64,000 bases of DNA from JBDHHQ01 sp039586035 (lineage in GTDB: Bacteria; Gemmatimonadota; Gemmatimonadetes; Longimicrobiales; Gaopeijiaceae), in contig JBDHLD010000035.1 of the NCBI GenBank assembly GCA_039586035.1, positions 1 through 64,000 of the forward strand. Reading direction: 5' to 3'. Under the pieces are notes generated by a model. The model was not told the DNA's origin. It was given only the letters and a program-made list of their open reading frames with translations, and searched no databases. A program made the position numbers and the translations under genes. Below, in pieces: positions 25,950 to 34,319 of the stretch (position 1 is the first letter of the stretch; every line of letters begins with the position of its first letter).

Positions 25950-26480
25950 TCAGTGCGTCAGCGATACCCGGAATCGAAGCGACCTCTGCAGCGGTTGGGC
26001 ACTGACGCGCACTTGAGCATAGCGCGTCGTATGTCCCACGACTGTCCCGGCCAGCAAGCCTGCGCCGCCGTAGGCCGCGGCACCGATCAGCAGGTAGTCG
26101 AGCTTCTCGTCACCGCCTCCGACTATGGCGGCGACTCCCCCGGCGGCGAGCCCGGTCGCCAGTCCAGTCAGGCCACCCAACCATGCCGCCCTCCAACCGG
26201 AGGTACGCGTGGCTCTCAGGACCGTGCCTGTGATGAGCCCAGGTGGCAGAAGGTAGACGGCTCCGGCGGCCGCGCACGACGCCGGGTCGTTGTCGCTCGT
26301 CCCGCACGCGACCCAGCCCACGACCGCGCCCCCGACAGCGGAAGTCACGCCTCCGATCGCGATCGGCTTGATCCAAGATTCGTTCTGTGCCGCGGCTTCA
26401 GCGGTCGGCGCCAGAAGGAGCAGGGTCAGGACGCCTGCGCAGACGTCGCAGCACGCAATCGAGCCTCTCGGTCGTGTCAC
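25950..26480 (-). CDS. small exported or membrane protein, glycine-rich
   Basis: I do not recognise the family. The 176-residue product starts with a signal-like segment (VCAGVLTLLLLAPTAEAAAQ), followed by three to four Gly/Ala-rich hydrophobic segments (IAIGGVTSAVGGAVVGWVAC, GLITGTVLRATRT, AAWLGGLTGLATGLAAGGVA, YLLIGAAAYGGAGLLAGTVV). These could be short helices in the inner membrane or glycine-zipper-like hairpins. The last 25 residues are polar and basic. The GTG at 26480 is the best start for the signal segment; ATG 26609 would add 43 arginine-rich residues that look non-coding. It diverges from the racemase gene. Confidence 0.5.
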   Translation of the reverse strand: MTRPRGSIACCDVCAGVLTLLLLAPTAEAAAQNESWIKPIAIGGVTSAVGGAVVGWVACGTSDNDPASCAAAGAVYLLPPGLITGTVLRATRTSGWRAAWLGGLTGLATGLAAGGVAAIVGGGDEKLDYLLIGAAAYGGAGLLAGTVVGHTTRYAQVRVSAQPLQRSLRFRVSLTH

Positions 26481-26676
26481 CTTGGTCAAGGGTCGGTGCT
26501 TTCTGCGGTATGAGCCGTGGGCAGGGAGTGAACGGCTTGGGCCCTCTCGTTGTGATACGCAGGCGCGACCCCACCGTGCCGTTCGGCGGCTGGGAAGCCC
26601 CTTCCTCATGAGCTACCTTGCCCGTGGTCGCGGATCGAGGTCGGCCCCACCAACGAATGAGCTCGAAAGGCAAGCG

Positions 26677-27903
26677 ATGATCACGCGAAGAGAGTTCGTA
26701 GCGGCTGCCGGCGTCGGCGCGCTGGGGGGAGCACCGGGACTGTCCGGGGCCGGGCGACCAGCCCCGAGAGATCGGGACCCCTGGGCAGGAGCCCAGGCCG
26801 CCGCCGACCGCCTCGACCCGTGGATCGAGCTCGATGCTCGGGCGTTCCAGAGCAACCTCGAGTTCCTCGCCGCCCGCACGGAGCGCCCGATTCTGGCGGT
26901 CGTCAAGTGCAACGGCTACGGCCTGGACCACCGTATCGTGGGCCCGCTGCTGGATTCCGCCCCCGAGGTGTGGGGATTCGCCGTCGTGACGGCCGAAGAG
27001 GCCGTTCAGCTCCGGGACAGCGGGGTGCGGAAGCCCGTCCTTCTCATGGGCGACTTCACCCGGTCTGCCGAGCCGGAGCTGGCCGAGCGCGACATCACGC
27101 TGGCCGTGTACACGGTCGACGCGCCCGGTCGGCTCGAGGCTATGGCTCGAAGGACTGGCAAGGCCATCAACGTCCACCTCTACATCGACACCGGCTTTCA
27201 CCGGCTTGGCATGGACTACCGCGAGGCCGAGCCGTGGGTGGAGGCGTTGGCCAGGAGCAACGCCGTGGCCATCACGGGCACCATGACGGAGCTCACGCAG
27301 AGCCACGACTTCGACAAGGAACAGATCGCCCGATTCACCGAGTTCACGAGGGCCATACGGCGAAAGGGCATCGAGCTCGGCCCGCTCCACGCGTCGGCCT
27401 CGGATGGAATCATCAACCACCCCGAGGGACGGTTCGACATGATCCGTCCTGGAAATCTCCTCTACGGGGTCCCCGCCAGCGCGGCAGATGACGACGAGGC
27501 TGCGTCGGTCCAGGTGGTCTACCGGATGAAGACCCGGGTGATCAGAGTCGTCCAGCTGCAAAAGGGCGAGACGCTGGGCTACGACCAGGCCTTCGCGCCC
27601 GACCGGGAGACCGACGTGGCCATCATCAAATGCGGCCGCACGGACGGCTACGTCTACCGCACGCTTGGCCGCGGAAGCCATGCGCTCATCAACGGCTATC
27701 CGTATCCTCTGGTCTCGGCGATCAATTCGAGTCACTGCTACGCCGACCTCGGGAAAAACCACGGAGTCGAGCGCCTCGACGTGGTCACGATGATCGGGCC
27801 AGAGAAAGGCATTCGCCCGCAGGACCTTGCCGCCATGAACCAGGGGTTGGGTCGCTATGAGGGGTTCAACCTGAGCGCACGAGTGCCCCGCTACGTGGTG
27901 TGA
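26677..27903 (+). CDS. Tat-exported alanine racemase-like PLP enzyme
   Basis: The 408-residue protein starts with a twin-arginine signal (MITRREFVAAAGVGALGGAPG) and then an alanine-racemase N-terminal barrel: PWIELDARAFQSNLEFLAAR, and the PLP lysine Lys77 in ILAVVKCNGYGLDH (usual AVVKANAYGHG). Later barrel elements are INVHLYIDTGFHRLGM, LHASASDGIINHPEGRFDMI and RPGNLLYG. The C-terminal beta domain is present (ETLGYDQAFAPDRETDVAII, YVYRTLGRGSHALINGYPYP, DVVTMIG). Exported members of this fold include periplasmic broad-specificity amino-acid racemases, so a D-amino-acid role outside the cytoplasm is likely. AAAGG precedes the ATG at good spacing. Substrate is not readable. Confidence 0.82.
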   Translation: MITRREFVAAAGVGALGGAPGLSGAGRPAPRDRDPWAGAQAAADRLDPWIELDARAFQSNLEFLAARTERPILAVVKCNGYGLDHRIVGPLLDSAPEVWGFAVVTAEEAVQLRDSGVRKPVLLMGDFTRSAEPELAERDITLAVYTVDAPGRLEAMARRTGKAINVHLYIDTGFHRLGMDYREAEPWVEALARSNAVAITGTMTELTQSHDFDKEQIARFTEFTRAIRRKGIELGPLHASASDGIINHPEGRFDMIRPGNLLYGVPASAADDDEAASVQVVYRMKTRVIRVVQLQKGETLGYDQAFAPDRETDVAIIKCGRTDGYVYRTLGRGSHALINGYPYPLVSAINSSHCYADLGKNHGVERLDVVTMIGPEKGIRPQDLAAMNQGLGRYEGFNLSARVPRYVV

Positions 27904-28092
27904 ACCGGCCGTGCGGATTCGTCCCCGAAGTGCGTGGCGAAGGCTCCACCCGGGGGGCTAGCTTCGACCACGGCCTGTCCACTGGAGAGAGGATCACACT
28001 CGGGAGGAGGCACCCATGGAAAGGACAAGCCTGGTTTCCTGCACGATCTTGGCCGTCGCGTCCTGGACCCGCGTCGTCTCAGCGGCTGCGCA

Positions 28093-28374
28093 ATGAAGGC
28101 CACGGCAGACGTTCAGGTCATCCCCATCGGATCCGGAATCTCCGTCCGGAAGGAGGTCATGCGGGCCCACGCGATCTTGAAGGAGTCCGGCCTTCACGTG
28201 GAGCTACACCCCAACGGTACCAACGTCGAGGGTGAGCTGAGGGAGATCCTCGGCGCCGTCGCCCGCGTCCACGAGACCTTGCACGCCGAGGGCACGGCTC
28301 GAATCGCTTCCTACGTCAAGATCGGCACCCGCACCGACAAGGATCCGTCTCTGGCCGCGAAGATGTTCGAGTAG
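28093..28374 (+). CDS. MTH1187/YqgV-type thiamine-binding protein (UPF0045)
   Basis: The 93-residue protein matches the small MTH1187 ferredoxin-like family: MKATADVQVIPIGSGISVRK, AILKESGLHVELHPNGTNVE, and the closing RIASYVKIGTRTDKDPSLAA. Members bind thiamine or related ligands as tetramers and are often linked to transport. The ATG at 28093 lies inside the longer frame, whose first 53 residues look non-coding. There is no clear SD. It sits between the exported racemase and the M20-TRAP operon. Confidence 0.85.
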   Translation: MKATADVQVIPIGSGISVRKEVMRAHAILKESGLHVELHPNGTNVEGELREILGAVARVHETLHAEGTARIASYVKIGTRTDKDPSLAAKMFE

Positions 28375-28574
28375 CCGACCTCCTCCGTGTCGAGCCCGCC
28401 TGGACCGGCGCCTCGACGTGGACGAGTCCGCTGGACTCCCCTGTACGCTGGTCATCAACGCGGTCGACTGAACGGATTCGTCCGCTGGCTGTCGAGGGAC
28501 CCGCGTCCTATCGTGCTGATCGGTCCCACACCGCGTGGGGCAACTCGCATCCTTCGGACGTCCAGGAGATGGTG

Positions 28575-29966
28575 ATGAGCACCCGTTTCGGGCTGCGGTT
28601 GGTCGTTGTGCTCGGCATGGCGGCGCTTTCGCCGCACCAGCTACGAGCAAGCGCGGCGCAAGATCCGCAGCGCGACCAGGAGCTGTTTCAAACGATCGAT
28701 CGGAACCGTGACTCGCACCTGCAGTTCTTGCAGAGCCTGATACGCGCCCAGCCGGACGGGGAAGAGGCCGTTCAGGCCCTGGTCGCCGCGCGGTTCGAGG
28801 AGCTGGGCTTGGAAGTCGAGACCCTGAGGCTGCTGCCCACCAGTCTGAGTCTCAACCTCGAGTTCGCGGCCGAAGAGACCATCGACATGACCGAGCGGAT
28901 CAGCGTGATGGGGCGACTTCCGGGGACCGGTTCGGGAAAGAGCATGCTGTTCTTCGGTCACCCCGACGGCATGCCGATTACGCCTGAGTCCGTGGCCGAT
29001 TGGGAGCACGACCCGTTCGCCGCGGAGGTGGACGACGGTCGCGTCTACGGGTGGGGCGTCGCCGACGACCTGGCCGGTGTCGCTATCATGGCCGAGGCGG
29101 TGTCAGCGGTGCTCGAGACGATCGGAGCTCCGCGCGGTGACATCCTGCTCGCCAGCACGCCCGCCAAGCGTAACGCCCGTGGCATACTCGGCCTGCTGAA
29201 CCAGGGCTATGACGCCGACGCGTCGGTGTACCTGCATCCCGCCGAGTCGGAGAAGGGCCTGCGGGACATCAAGGCGATGACTTCGGGCATGCTGCAGTTT
29301 CGGGTCACGGTGCAGGGCAGGTCCCCCGACACCCCTGAGCCCGGGCACACCGCCTTCGCCCATCTGGCCGTCAACGCGGTCGACAAGGCCGACCTGATGT
29401 TGGCTGCGCTCAGCGAACTGGGCGAGCGTAGGGCGAGTCGGGTGCATCATCCCGCCCTCGACGCTGCGGTGGGTCGCTCCACCAACCTGCTGATCAGCCA
29501 CGTGTCTTGTGGCGCCGAGGGCCGGACGACCAAGGTGCCCACCGAATGCGTGATCGAAGCGTCCACGACGTTCCCGCCGAACGAGAGCATGCCGGAGGTT
29601 CAGCAAGAGATCCTGGAGACCCTGGAGGGGGCTGCGAGGAGAGACGATTGGCTGAGCGACAACCCACCGGCGGTCGATTGGCTGTTCGGCACCCAGGGCG
29701 TCGAGGTGCCGAGGGATCATCCACTGTACGAGACCGTGCACCAGGCGGTCGTCCGGGTCACGGGCGTCGAACCCGCAGTGAACCCGCTGCACTCGGCGAG
29801 CGACATCAGGAATCCCAAGCTCTTCAGCGATATCCCATCGGTCGGTATCGGGCCGCTGGCCGGAGACCTCACGCAGGCGGGCGGGCATGACGAGTGGGTG
29901 GACGTCGAGGACTACATCCGCGCCATAAAGATCTGCGCGAAGATCATTGTCGACTGGAGCAACTGA
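28575..29966 (+). CDS. exported M20-family hydrolase with altered catalytic motif
   Basis: The 463-residue protein has a signal peptide (MSTRFGLRLVVVLGMAALSP...ASAAQ) and an M20/M25/M40 fold. His and Asp ligands are in MLFFGHPDGMPI and VYGWGVADDLAGVAIMAEAV, and the lid domain is present (MLQFRVTVQGRSPD...GHTAFAHLAVNA). The usual Glu-Glu pair is not there: the segment reads DILLASTPAKRNARGILGLL, so the general base and one ligand are replaced. YLHPAES further on may supply other ligands. GGAG precedes the ATG at 28575 by six bases; ATG 28569 is too close. Its end overlaps the TRAP DctQ start, so it is the first gene of a four-gene operon and probably acts on what the transporter carries. Confidence 0.8.
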   Translation: MSTRFGLRLVVVLGMAALSPHQLRASAAQDPQRDQELFQTIDRNRDSHLQFLQSLIRAQPDGEEAVQALVAARFEELGLEVETLRLLPTSLSLNLEFAAEETIDMTERISVMGRLPGTGSGKSMLFFGHPDGMPITPESVADWEHDPFAAEVDDGRVYGWGVADDLAGVAIMAEAVSAVLETIGAPRGDILLASTPAKRNARGILGLLNQGYDADASVYLHPAESEKGLRDIKAMTSGMLQFRVTVQGRSPDTPEPGHTAFAHLAVNAVDKADLMLAALSELGERRASRVHHPALDAAVGRSTNLLISHVSCGAEGRTTKVPTECVIEASTTFPPNESMPEVQQEILETLEGAARRDDWLSDNPPAVDWLFGTQGVEVPRDHPLYETVHQAVVRVTGVEPAVNPLHSASDIRNPKLFSDIPSVGIGPLAGDLTQAGGHDEWVDVEDYIRAIKICAKIIVDWSN

Positions 29967-30435
29967 CCGGGTCCTCGGGCCGATCCGTCGAGCGGTCGAG
30001 GTCACGATCGTAGCGCTCTTCGCCGTACTGACGATTGCCGTGTTCGCGCAGGTCGTCGCGCGGTACGCCTTCAACCAACCCCCCGCCTGGACGGAAGAGC
30101 TCGCCCGCTTCTGCCAGGTGTGGATCATCCTGCTCACGTCATCGATCTGCCTGCGAAAGGGCAGCCACCTGGCCGTCGACTATCTGGGCCCGGCATTGGC
30201 GCCAGCAGCACGAACCGCGTTGGCCGTGCTGACGGGTGGTCTGATCACGATCTACTCGGCGGTGGTCGTGATCTGGGGCGTCCGCCTCCTGATGATCGGG
30301 TGGACCCAGACCTCTCCCGCCATGCAACTGAACATGGGGTTGGTGTACCTGGTGTTCCCGATCGCCGGCGGATTGATGCTGCTGGAGGTGATCCTGGCGA
30401 CGCTCCGACGCGCTCGAGCCTCGGAGGCGCCGTGA
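29947..30435 (+). CDS. dctQ: TRAP transporter small membrane subunit (DctQ)
   Basis: The 162-residue protein has four membrane helices and DctQ signatures: FAQVVARYAFNQPPAWTEEL then ARFCQVWIILLTSSICLRKG, SHLAVDYL. DctQ joins the large DctM channel in the inner membrane and is needed for substrate-protein docking. The only usable start upstream of the first helix is TTG at 29947, 20 bases inside the M20 gene; the next candidates are CTG inside the first helix. This indicates tight translational coupling. Its stop overlaps the DctM start (GTGA). Confidence 0.85.
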   Translation: MSTGATDRVLGPIRRAVEVTIVALFAVLTIAVFAQVVARYAFNQPPAWTEELARFCQVWIILLTSSICLRKGSHLAVDYLGPALAPAARTALAVLTGGLITIYSAVVVIWGVRLLMIGWTQTSPAMQLNMGLVYLVFPIAGGLMLLEVILATLRRARASEAP

Positions 30436-31712
30436 TCTCGCTGGTGTTGATCATGCTCGCGCTGATCGTGATCGGCATGCCGGTGGCGTTCGCGCTCGGC
30501 GTGGGTGCCCTGGGCGCTCTGCTGACCGAGCCGAGCCTTCCCTTGACGCTGGTCCCGCAGCGCATGTTCACGGCGCTCGACTCGTGGCCGATCATGGCTG
30601 TGCCCCTGTTCATGCTGGCCGGAGGCCTGATGGACAAGGGAGGCATGTCGCAGCGGATCGTCGAGTTCGCCTCTGCCTGTTTCAGCTTCGTGCGCGGCAG
30701 CCTGGGGATGGTGACGGTGATGGCCAGCATGGTGTTCGCCGGTATCTCGGGATCATCGACGGCGGATACGGCGGCGGTGGGCTCGATCCTTCTGCCGGCC
30801 ATGCGGCGACGGGGTTACGACATGCGCTTTGCCGCCGCGCTGCAGGCCGCCGCGGGAGCCATCGGACCGGTAATACCGCCGAGCATCCTCATGATCGTGA
30901 TCGGATACGTGACGGGCACATCGGTGGCCCAGCTGTTCCTGGCCGGCGTCGTGCCGGGGGTGTTGATCGGGCTCGGACTCATGGTGGTCGCCTACAGGCG
31001 AGCGCTCGCGGAGGGGCCGGACTTCGACCCGCCGGTTCCGTTCGACACGCGCAAGGTCCTGACTGCAGGCGCCAAGGCGCTCCCGGCGCTAGGACTGCCC
31101 CTGCTGATCGTGTTCGGGATTCTGGGAGGGGTGTTCACGGCGACCGAAGCGGCCGCCGCGGCGGTCGTTTACGGTCTCGTCGTCGGCCTCGTGCTCTACC
31201 ATGAGATCGGTTGGCGCGACCTCCCGGGCATCGCGCTCGAGGCAGCCGAGCGATCGTGCGTGGTGCTGTTCATCGCGGCGACCGCGATGCTCTTCGCCTG
31301 GCTCGTGGCCGTGTACCAGGTGCCTCAGACGTTGGGGGAGCTGCTACAGGAGCACATCAACGACCGTGTCGTGTTTCTGATCTTCCTGAACCTGACGTTC
31401 CTCCTGATCGGCATGTTCCTGGAGAGCTTCTCGGCGGTCATCGTGTTCATGCCCATCTTGTTTCCGCTCGCGCTCGACTTCGGGATCGACCCGCTGCACT
31501 TCGGGATCCTGGCCACGGTGAATCTCTCCATCGGGTACATCACGCCTCCGTACGGCGCCACGCTGTTCGTCGCTTGTGGCATCTCCGAGCAGAGCGTGCG
31601 AGCCGTGAGCGGCCAGGTGGTCCCGATCCTGATTGCCATGCTGATGGTGCTGCTGGTCGTGACGTACTGGCCCGCCTCCGTGCTGTGGCTACCACGGTTG
31701 GCGGCACCATGA
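30432..31712 (+). CDS. dctM: TRAP transporter large membrane subunit (DctM)
   Basis: The 426-residue protein is all membrane helices and matches DctM: IMAVPLFMLAGGLMDKGGMS, MVFAGISGSSTADTAAVGSI, GAIGPVIPPSILMIVIGYVT, and the C-terminal IDPLHFGILATVNLSIGYIT with PPYGATLFVACGISE. It carries Na+-coupled uptake of organic acids or related small molecules delivered by the periplasmic binding protein. Length is typical. The GTG start at 30432 overlaps the DctQ stop by four bases, and its own stop overlaps the DctP start. Confidence 0.93.
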   Translation: MISLVLIMLALIVIGMPVAFALGVGALGALLTEPSLPLTLVPQRMFTALDSWPIMAVPLFMLAGGLMDKGGMSQRIVEFASACFSFVRGSLGMVTVMASMVFAGISGSSTADTAAVGSILLPAMRRRGYDMRFAAALQAAAGAIGPVIPPSILMIVIGYVTGTSVAQLFLAGVVPGVLIGLGLMVVAYRRALAEGPDFDPPVPFDTRKVLTAGAKALPALGLPLLIVFGILGGVFTATEAAAAAVVYGLVVGLVLYHEIGWRDLPGIALEAAERSCVVLFIAATAMLFAWLVAVYQVPQTLGELLQEHINDRVVFLIFLNLTFLLIGMFLESFSAVIVFMPILFPLALDFGIDPLHFGILATVNLSIGYITPPYGATLFVACGISEQSVRAVSGQVVPILIAMLMVLLVVTYWPASVLWLPRLAAP

Positions 31713-32770
31713 AGAGCCCGATCCTGGCCATTGCAGGCGCCCCGACGGCCCGGACGGCCGGTCCACGTCTGGCAACAACGACGACCAGCGCCCGGATCGG
31801 TGTCCTCGCCCTCTCGTTGCTGCTCGCCGGATGCAGTTCGGGTGAACACGTCACCATCCTGAAAGCCGCGCTCTCTCAGGCGCCGACAGAGCCCCAAGTA
31901 CGCGCGGTGGAGTTGTTCGCGGATCTGGTTGCCGAGGGCACGGAAGGCCGCATTCGCGTGCAGATCTACCCCAACAACCAGCTGGGCAATCAGCGGGACG
32001 TGGTCGAAGGGTTGCAGATGGGCAGCGTCGAGTTGGCCAACATCGCCAGCGTGATGGCCGGCTTCGTCCCCGAAGTCAATCTCTTCGAGTTGCCCTTCCT
32101 TTTCGACGGGCCGGATCATTTCGATGCCGTCGTGGACTCGGAGATCGGGCGGAGCTTCGCGCCCGCCTTCGAGCGCCGCGGGCTTCACCTGCTGGGCTAC
32201 TTCGATGCCGGCGAGCGTCACATCATGACCACCGATCGTCCCGTCGAGCACCTGGAGGACCTGAGCGGGCTCAAGATCCGCACCATGGAGAACCGGCTGC
32301 ACCTCGCCACCTTCGAGGCGTTCGGCGCCAACCCGCTCCCCATGGCGTACGGCGAGCTGTATACGGCGCTGGAGCAGGGGGTCATCGACGGTGCGGAGGC
32401 AGCGGACCCCAATTACTTCGCCAAGCGTTTCTACGAGCCGGCGCCTCATTGGGCCCGCATCGGCTGGATCAGACTAATCGAGTACGTGGTGATGAGTCGG
32501 TCGTTCTACGACGGCCTTTCAACCGAGGACCGTGCGGTGATCGACCTGGCGGCTCGCGACATGATCCTGCAGCAGCGAGCGTGGTATCGCGCCGAAGCGG
32601 ACTCCGCGTTGCGACGGCTGGGGGCGGCGGGTGTGAGGATCAGCGGTCCTGACAGAGAACCCTTCCGAGCCGCGGCACGGAGCGTCTACGAAGACTGGGC
32701 CGATCGGGTGGGTGGGATGGACAAGATTGAAGCGATCCTGGGCCTGGGTGCCTCGGACACGCTGCGATGA
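31709..32770 (+). CDS. dctP: TRAP transporter substrate-binding lipoprotein (DctP)
   Basis: The 353-residue protein has a long N-region, then a lipoprotein signal (ALSLLLAGCSSG) and a DctP/TRAP periplasmic domain: VQIYPNNQLGNQRDVVEGLQ, ELANIASVMAGFVPEVNLFE and LPFLFDG, LSGLKIRTMENRLHLATFEA, PLPMAYGELYTALEQGVIDG-AE. The Arg in LKIRTME is the usual carboxylate-binding residue, so the ligand probably bears a carboxylate. The ATG overlaps the DctM stop (ATGA). The order Q-M-P is not the commonest one. Lipidation tethers the binding protein to a membrane. Confidence 0.9.
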   Translation: MKSPILAIAGAPTARTAGPRLATTTTSARIGVLALSLLLAGCSSGEHVTILKAALSQAPTEPQVRAVELFADLVAEGTEGRIRVQIYPNNQLGNQRDVVEGLQMGSVELANIASVMAGFVPEVNLFELPFLFDGPDHFDAVVDSEIGRSFAPAFERRGLHLLGYFDAGERHIMTTDRPVEHLEDLSGLKIRTMENRLHLATFEAFGANPLPMAYGELYTALEQGVIDGAEAADPNYFAKRFYEPAPHWARIGWIRLIEYVVMSRSFYDGLSTEDRAVIDLAARDMILQQRAWYRAEADSALRRLGAAGVRISGPDREPFRAAARSVYEDWADRVGGMDKIEAILGLGASDTLR

Positions 32771-32804
32771 CGTCGTCAACGGTGGGATGACGCCTAAGGC
32801 ACTT

Positions 32805-32893
32805 TGCAGGGGACGCGCATCCTCGCATTGCTCGCCGACCCGCCCGTCGCCGCCGCCGTTTTCCTCCGCTGGCTCTTCCTATCCCCAAGATGA
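32805..32893 (+). mobile_element. short IS91-family transposase remnant
   Basis: A rightward frame reads TRILALLADPPVAAAVFLRW and LFLSPR-stop, which parallels MRILAFLTDPPVVSAILLHL in the remnant at 11849-12240; the DNA is alike over about 55 bases. Nothing else of a transposase is present, and the fragment runs directly into the tetR promoter. The likeness is short, so chance cannot be excluded. Confidence 0.45.
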
Positions 32894-32939
32894 TGACATT
32901 CCGCTAGACGCGTAGTATACTGATGAACGTATCGTTCAT
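32893..32939 (+). promoter_or_regulatory. sigma-70-type promoter and palindromic operator of tetR
   Basis: ATGACA (32893-32898) and TATACT (32916-32921) are 17 bases apart, close to the TTGACA/TATAAT consensus. Directly after the -10 lies ATGAACG-TAT-CGTTCAT (32923-32939), a perfect seven-base inverted repeat with a three-base spacer, which is the usual size of a TetR operator. A further CGTTCA follows at 32941-32946. A repressor bound here would cover the transcription start. The tetR ATG is 20 bases downstream. Confidence 0.75.
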
Positions 32940-32959
32940 TCGTTCACCTCCCGCGACAA

Positions 32960-33556
32960 ATGGCCAAGGTCACCCGCGAACAGATACTGCATGCCTTCGA
33001 AGGGCTGGTGGCGCGCTTCGGCCTCGACAGGGTCACGATGAAGGACCTTGCGAGCGAGGCTGGAGTGAGCGTCGGCACGATCTACCGGCACTTCGAGAAC
33101 AAGGAGGCGCTCATCGCCTCCATCGAGGAGAAGTGGCTGCACCACGTCGAGCTCCGCAATGCGGCGATCCTGGAAGGCTCCGGCGAGCCGGAGGCGAAGC
33201 TCTACGACCTTGTGGTGGTTCACATCTCCAGGCTCAGCGAGATCATACGCTCGGACCAGGCGGCGCTGGAGCTGCTCATGGGAGCGCTCCGCCTCCGGTA
33301 CATCGGCCGAAACGTCGTCGACGTCCGTCGGCAGATCTTCGAAGAGATGATCGCGAGCGCCTCCGCCGTGATCGCCGCAGGAAAGGGCGACGGCCAGTTC
33401 GACGTCGACGACACGGATCGAGCCGCCCGGCATTTCGTAGAGGCCTTCGCCGAGTATTTCTCCCCTGCCGAGATCATCAAGCGTCCGCATGCGCTCATCG
33501 TGGAAGGAGCGGAGGGCATGTTCGAGCTCTTGATGCGGGGACTGCGCGCACGCTGA
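32960..33556 (+). CDS. TetR-family transcriptional regulator
   Basis: The 198-residue protein has the TetR DNA-binding domain at residues 4-50 (REQILHAFEGLVARFGLDRV, TMKDLASEAGVSVGTIYRHF-ENKEAL) and a helical ligand-binding domain of usual length. The promoter immediately upstream carries a palindrome overlapping the start of transcription, so autorepression is likely. The ABC-transporter genes start 44 bases downstream on the same strand; the regulator probably controls them and responds to a compound that they export. Confidence 0.93.
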   Translation: MAKVTREQILHAFEGLVARFGLDRVTMKDLASEAGVSVGTIYRHFENKEALIASIEEKWLHHVELRNAAILEGSGEPEAKLYDLVVVHISRLSEIIRSDQAALELLMGALRLRYIGRNVVDVRRQIFEEMIASASAVIAAGKGDGQFDVDDTDRAARHFVEAFAEYFSPAEIIKRPHALIVEGAEGMFELLMRGLRAR

Positions 33557-33599
33557 CGGAGCCACCGTCCACGTCAACCTGCCCCGAGGAGTCACCTGG

Positions 33600-34319
33600 A
33601 TGAACGGACATCCGTCATCGCGCCCCGAGCCACACGTGAGGGTTCACGACCTCACGAAGACGTTCGTGTCCGATGCTGGGCAATTCACCGCGTTGCACGG
33701 GATCAGCTTCAGCCTCGAGGCGGGAGAGCTGGTCAGCATCGTCGGCGCCTCGGGCAGCGGCAAGTCCACGCTCCTGCACATGCTGTCCGGAATCGACCGC
33801 CCCTCCCGGGGCGAAGTCCACGTGGGTCGTACGGCGATCCACGATTTGGGGGAGAACGACCTATCCGTCTGGCGCGGACGGAACGTAGGGGTGGTCTTCC
33901 AGTTCTTCCAGCTTCTCCCAACCCTGACATCGCTGGAGAACGTGATGTTGCCGATGGACTTCGGGAATACGTGGACGCCCAGGGAACGCGGCCCGCGGGC
34001 GCTCGAGCTGCTGGACCGGATGGGCGTGGCGGACCAGGCGAACAAGCTGCCGGCCACCCTTTCGGGGGGACAACAGCAGCGCGTCGCGATCGCCCGGGCC
34101 CTGGCCAACGACCCGCCGCTCTTGGTCGCCGACGAGCCAACCGGCAATCTCGACTCACACACCTCGGAGTCGGTCGTCAGCCTTCTCGTGGATCTCGCCG
34201 CGGACGGAAAGACAGTGGCCGTGGCAACACACGAGCGTGAGGCCGCTCGAGCGGCGAACCGGTCGATCGTTCTGCGCGACGGAGTCATCGTCGACGACGC
34301 GGAGGACCTCCTTGGTTAG
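33600..34319 (+). CDS. ABC transporter ATP-binding protein (LolD/MacB type)
   Basis: The 239-residue ATPase has Walker A (VGASGSGKS), Q-loop (VVFQFFQLLPTLTSLENVML), signature (LSGGQQQRVAIARAL), Walker B (LLVADEPTGNLD) and H-loop (VAVATHERE). The QFFQLLPTLT and DEPTGNLD forms place it in the LolD/MacB/FtsE group of ATPases that work with FtsX-like permeases by mechanotransmission and not by classic channel transport. GAGGAG lies upstream of the ATG. The permease starts inside its last codons. Confidence 0.94.
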   Translation: MNGHPSSRPEPHVRVHDLTKTFVSDAGQFTALHGISFSLEAGELVSIVGASGSGKSTLLHMLSGIDRPSRGEVHVGRTAIHDLGENDLSVWRGRNVGVVFQFFQLLPTLTSLENVMLPMDFGNTWTPRERGPRALELLDRMGVADQANKLPATLSGGQQQRVAIARALANDPPLLVADEPTGNLDSHTSESVVSLLVDLAADGKTVAVATHEREAARAANRSIVLRDGVIVDDAEDLLG

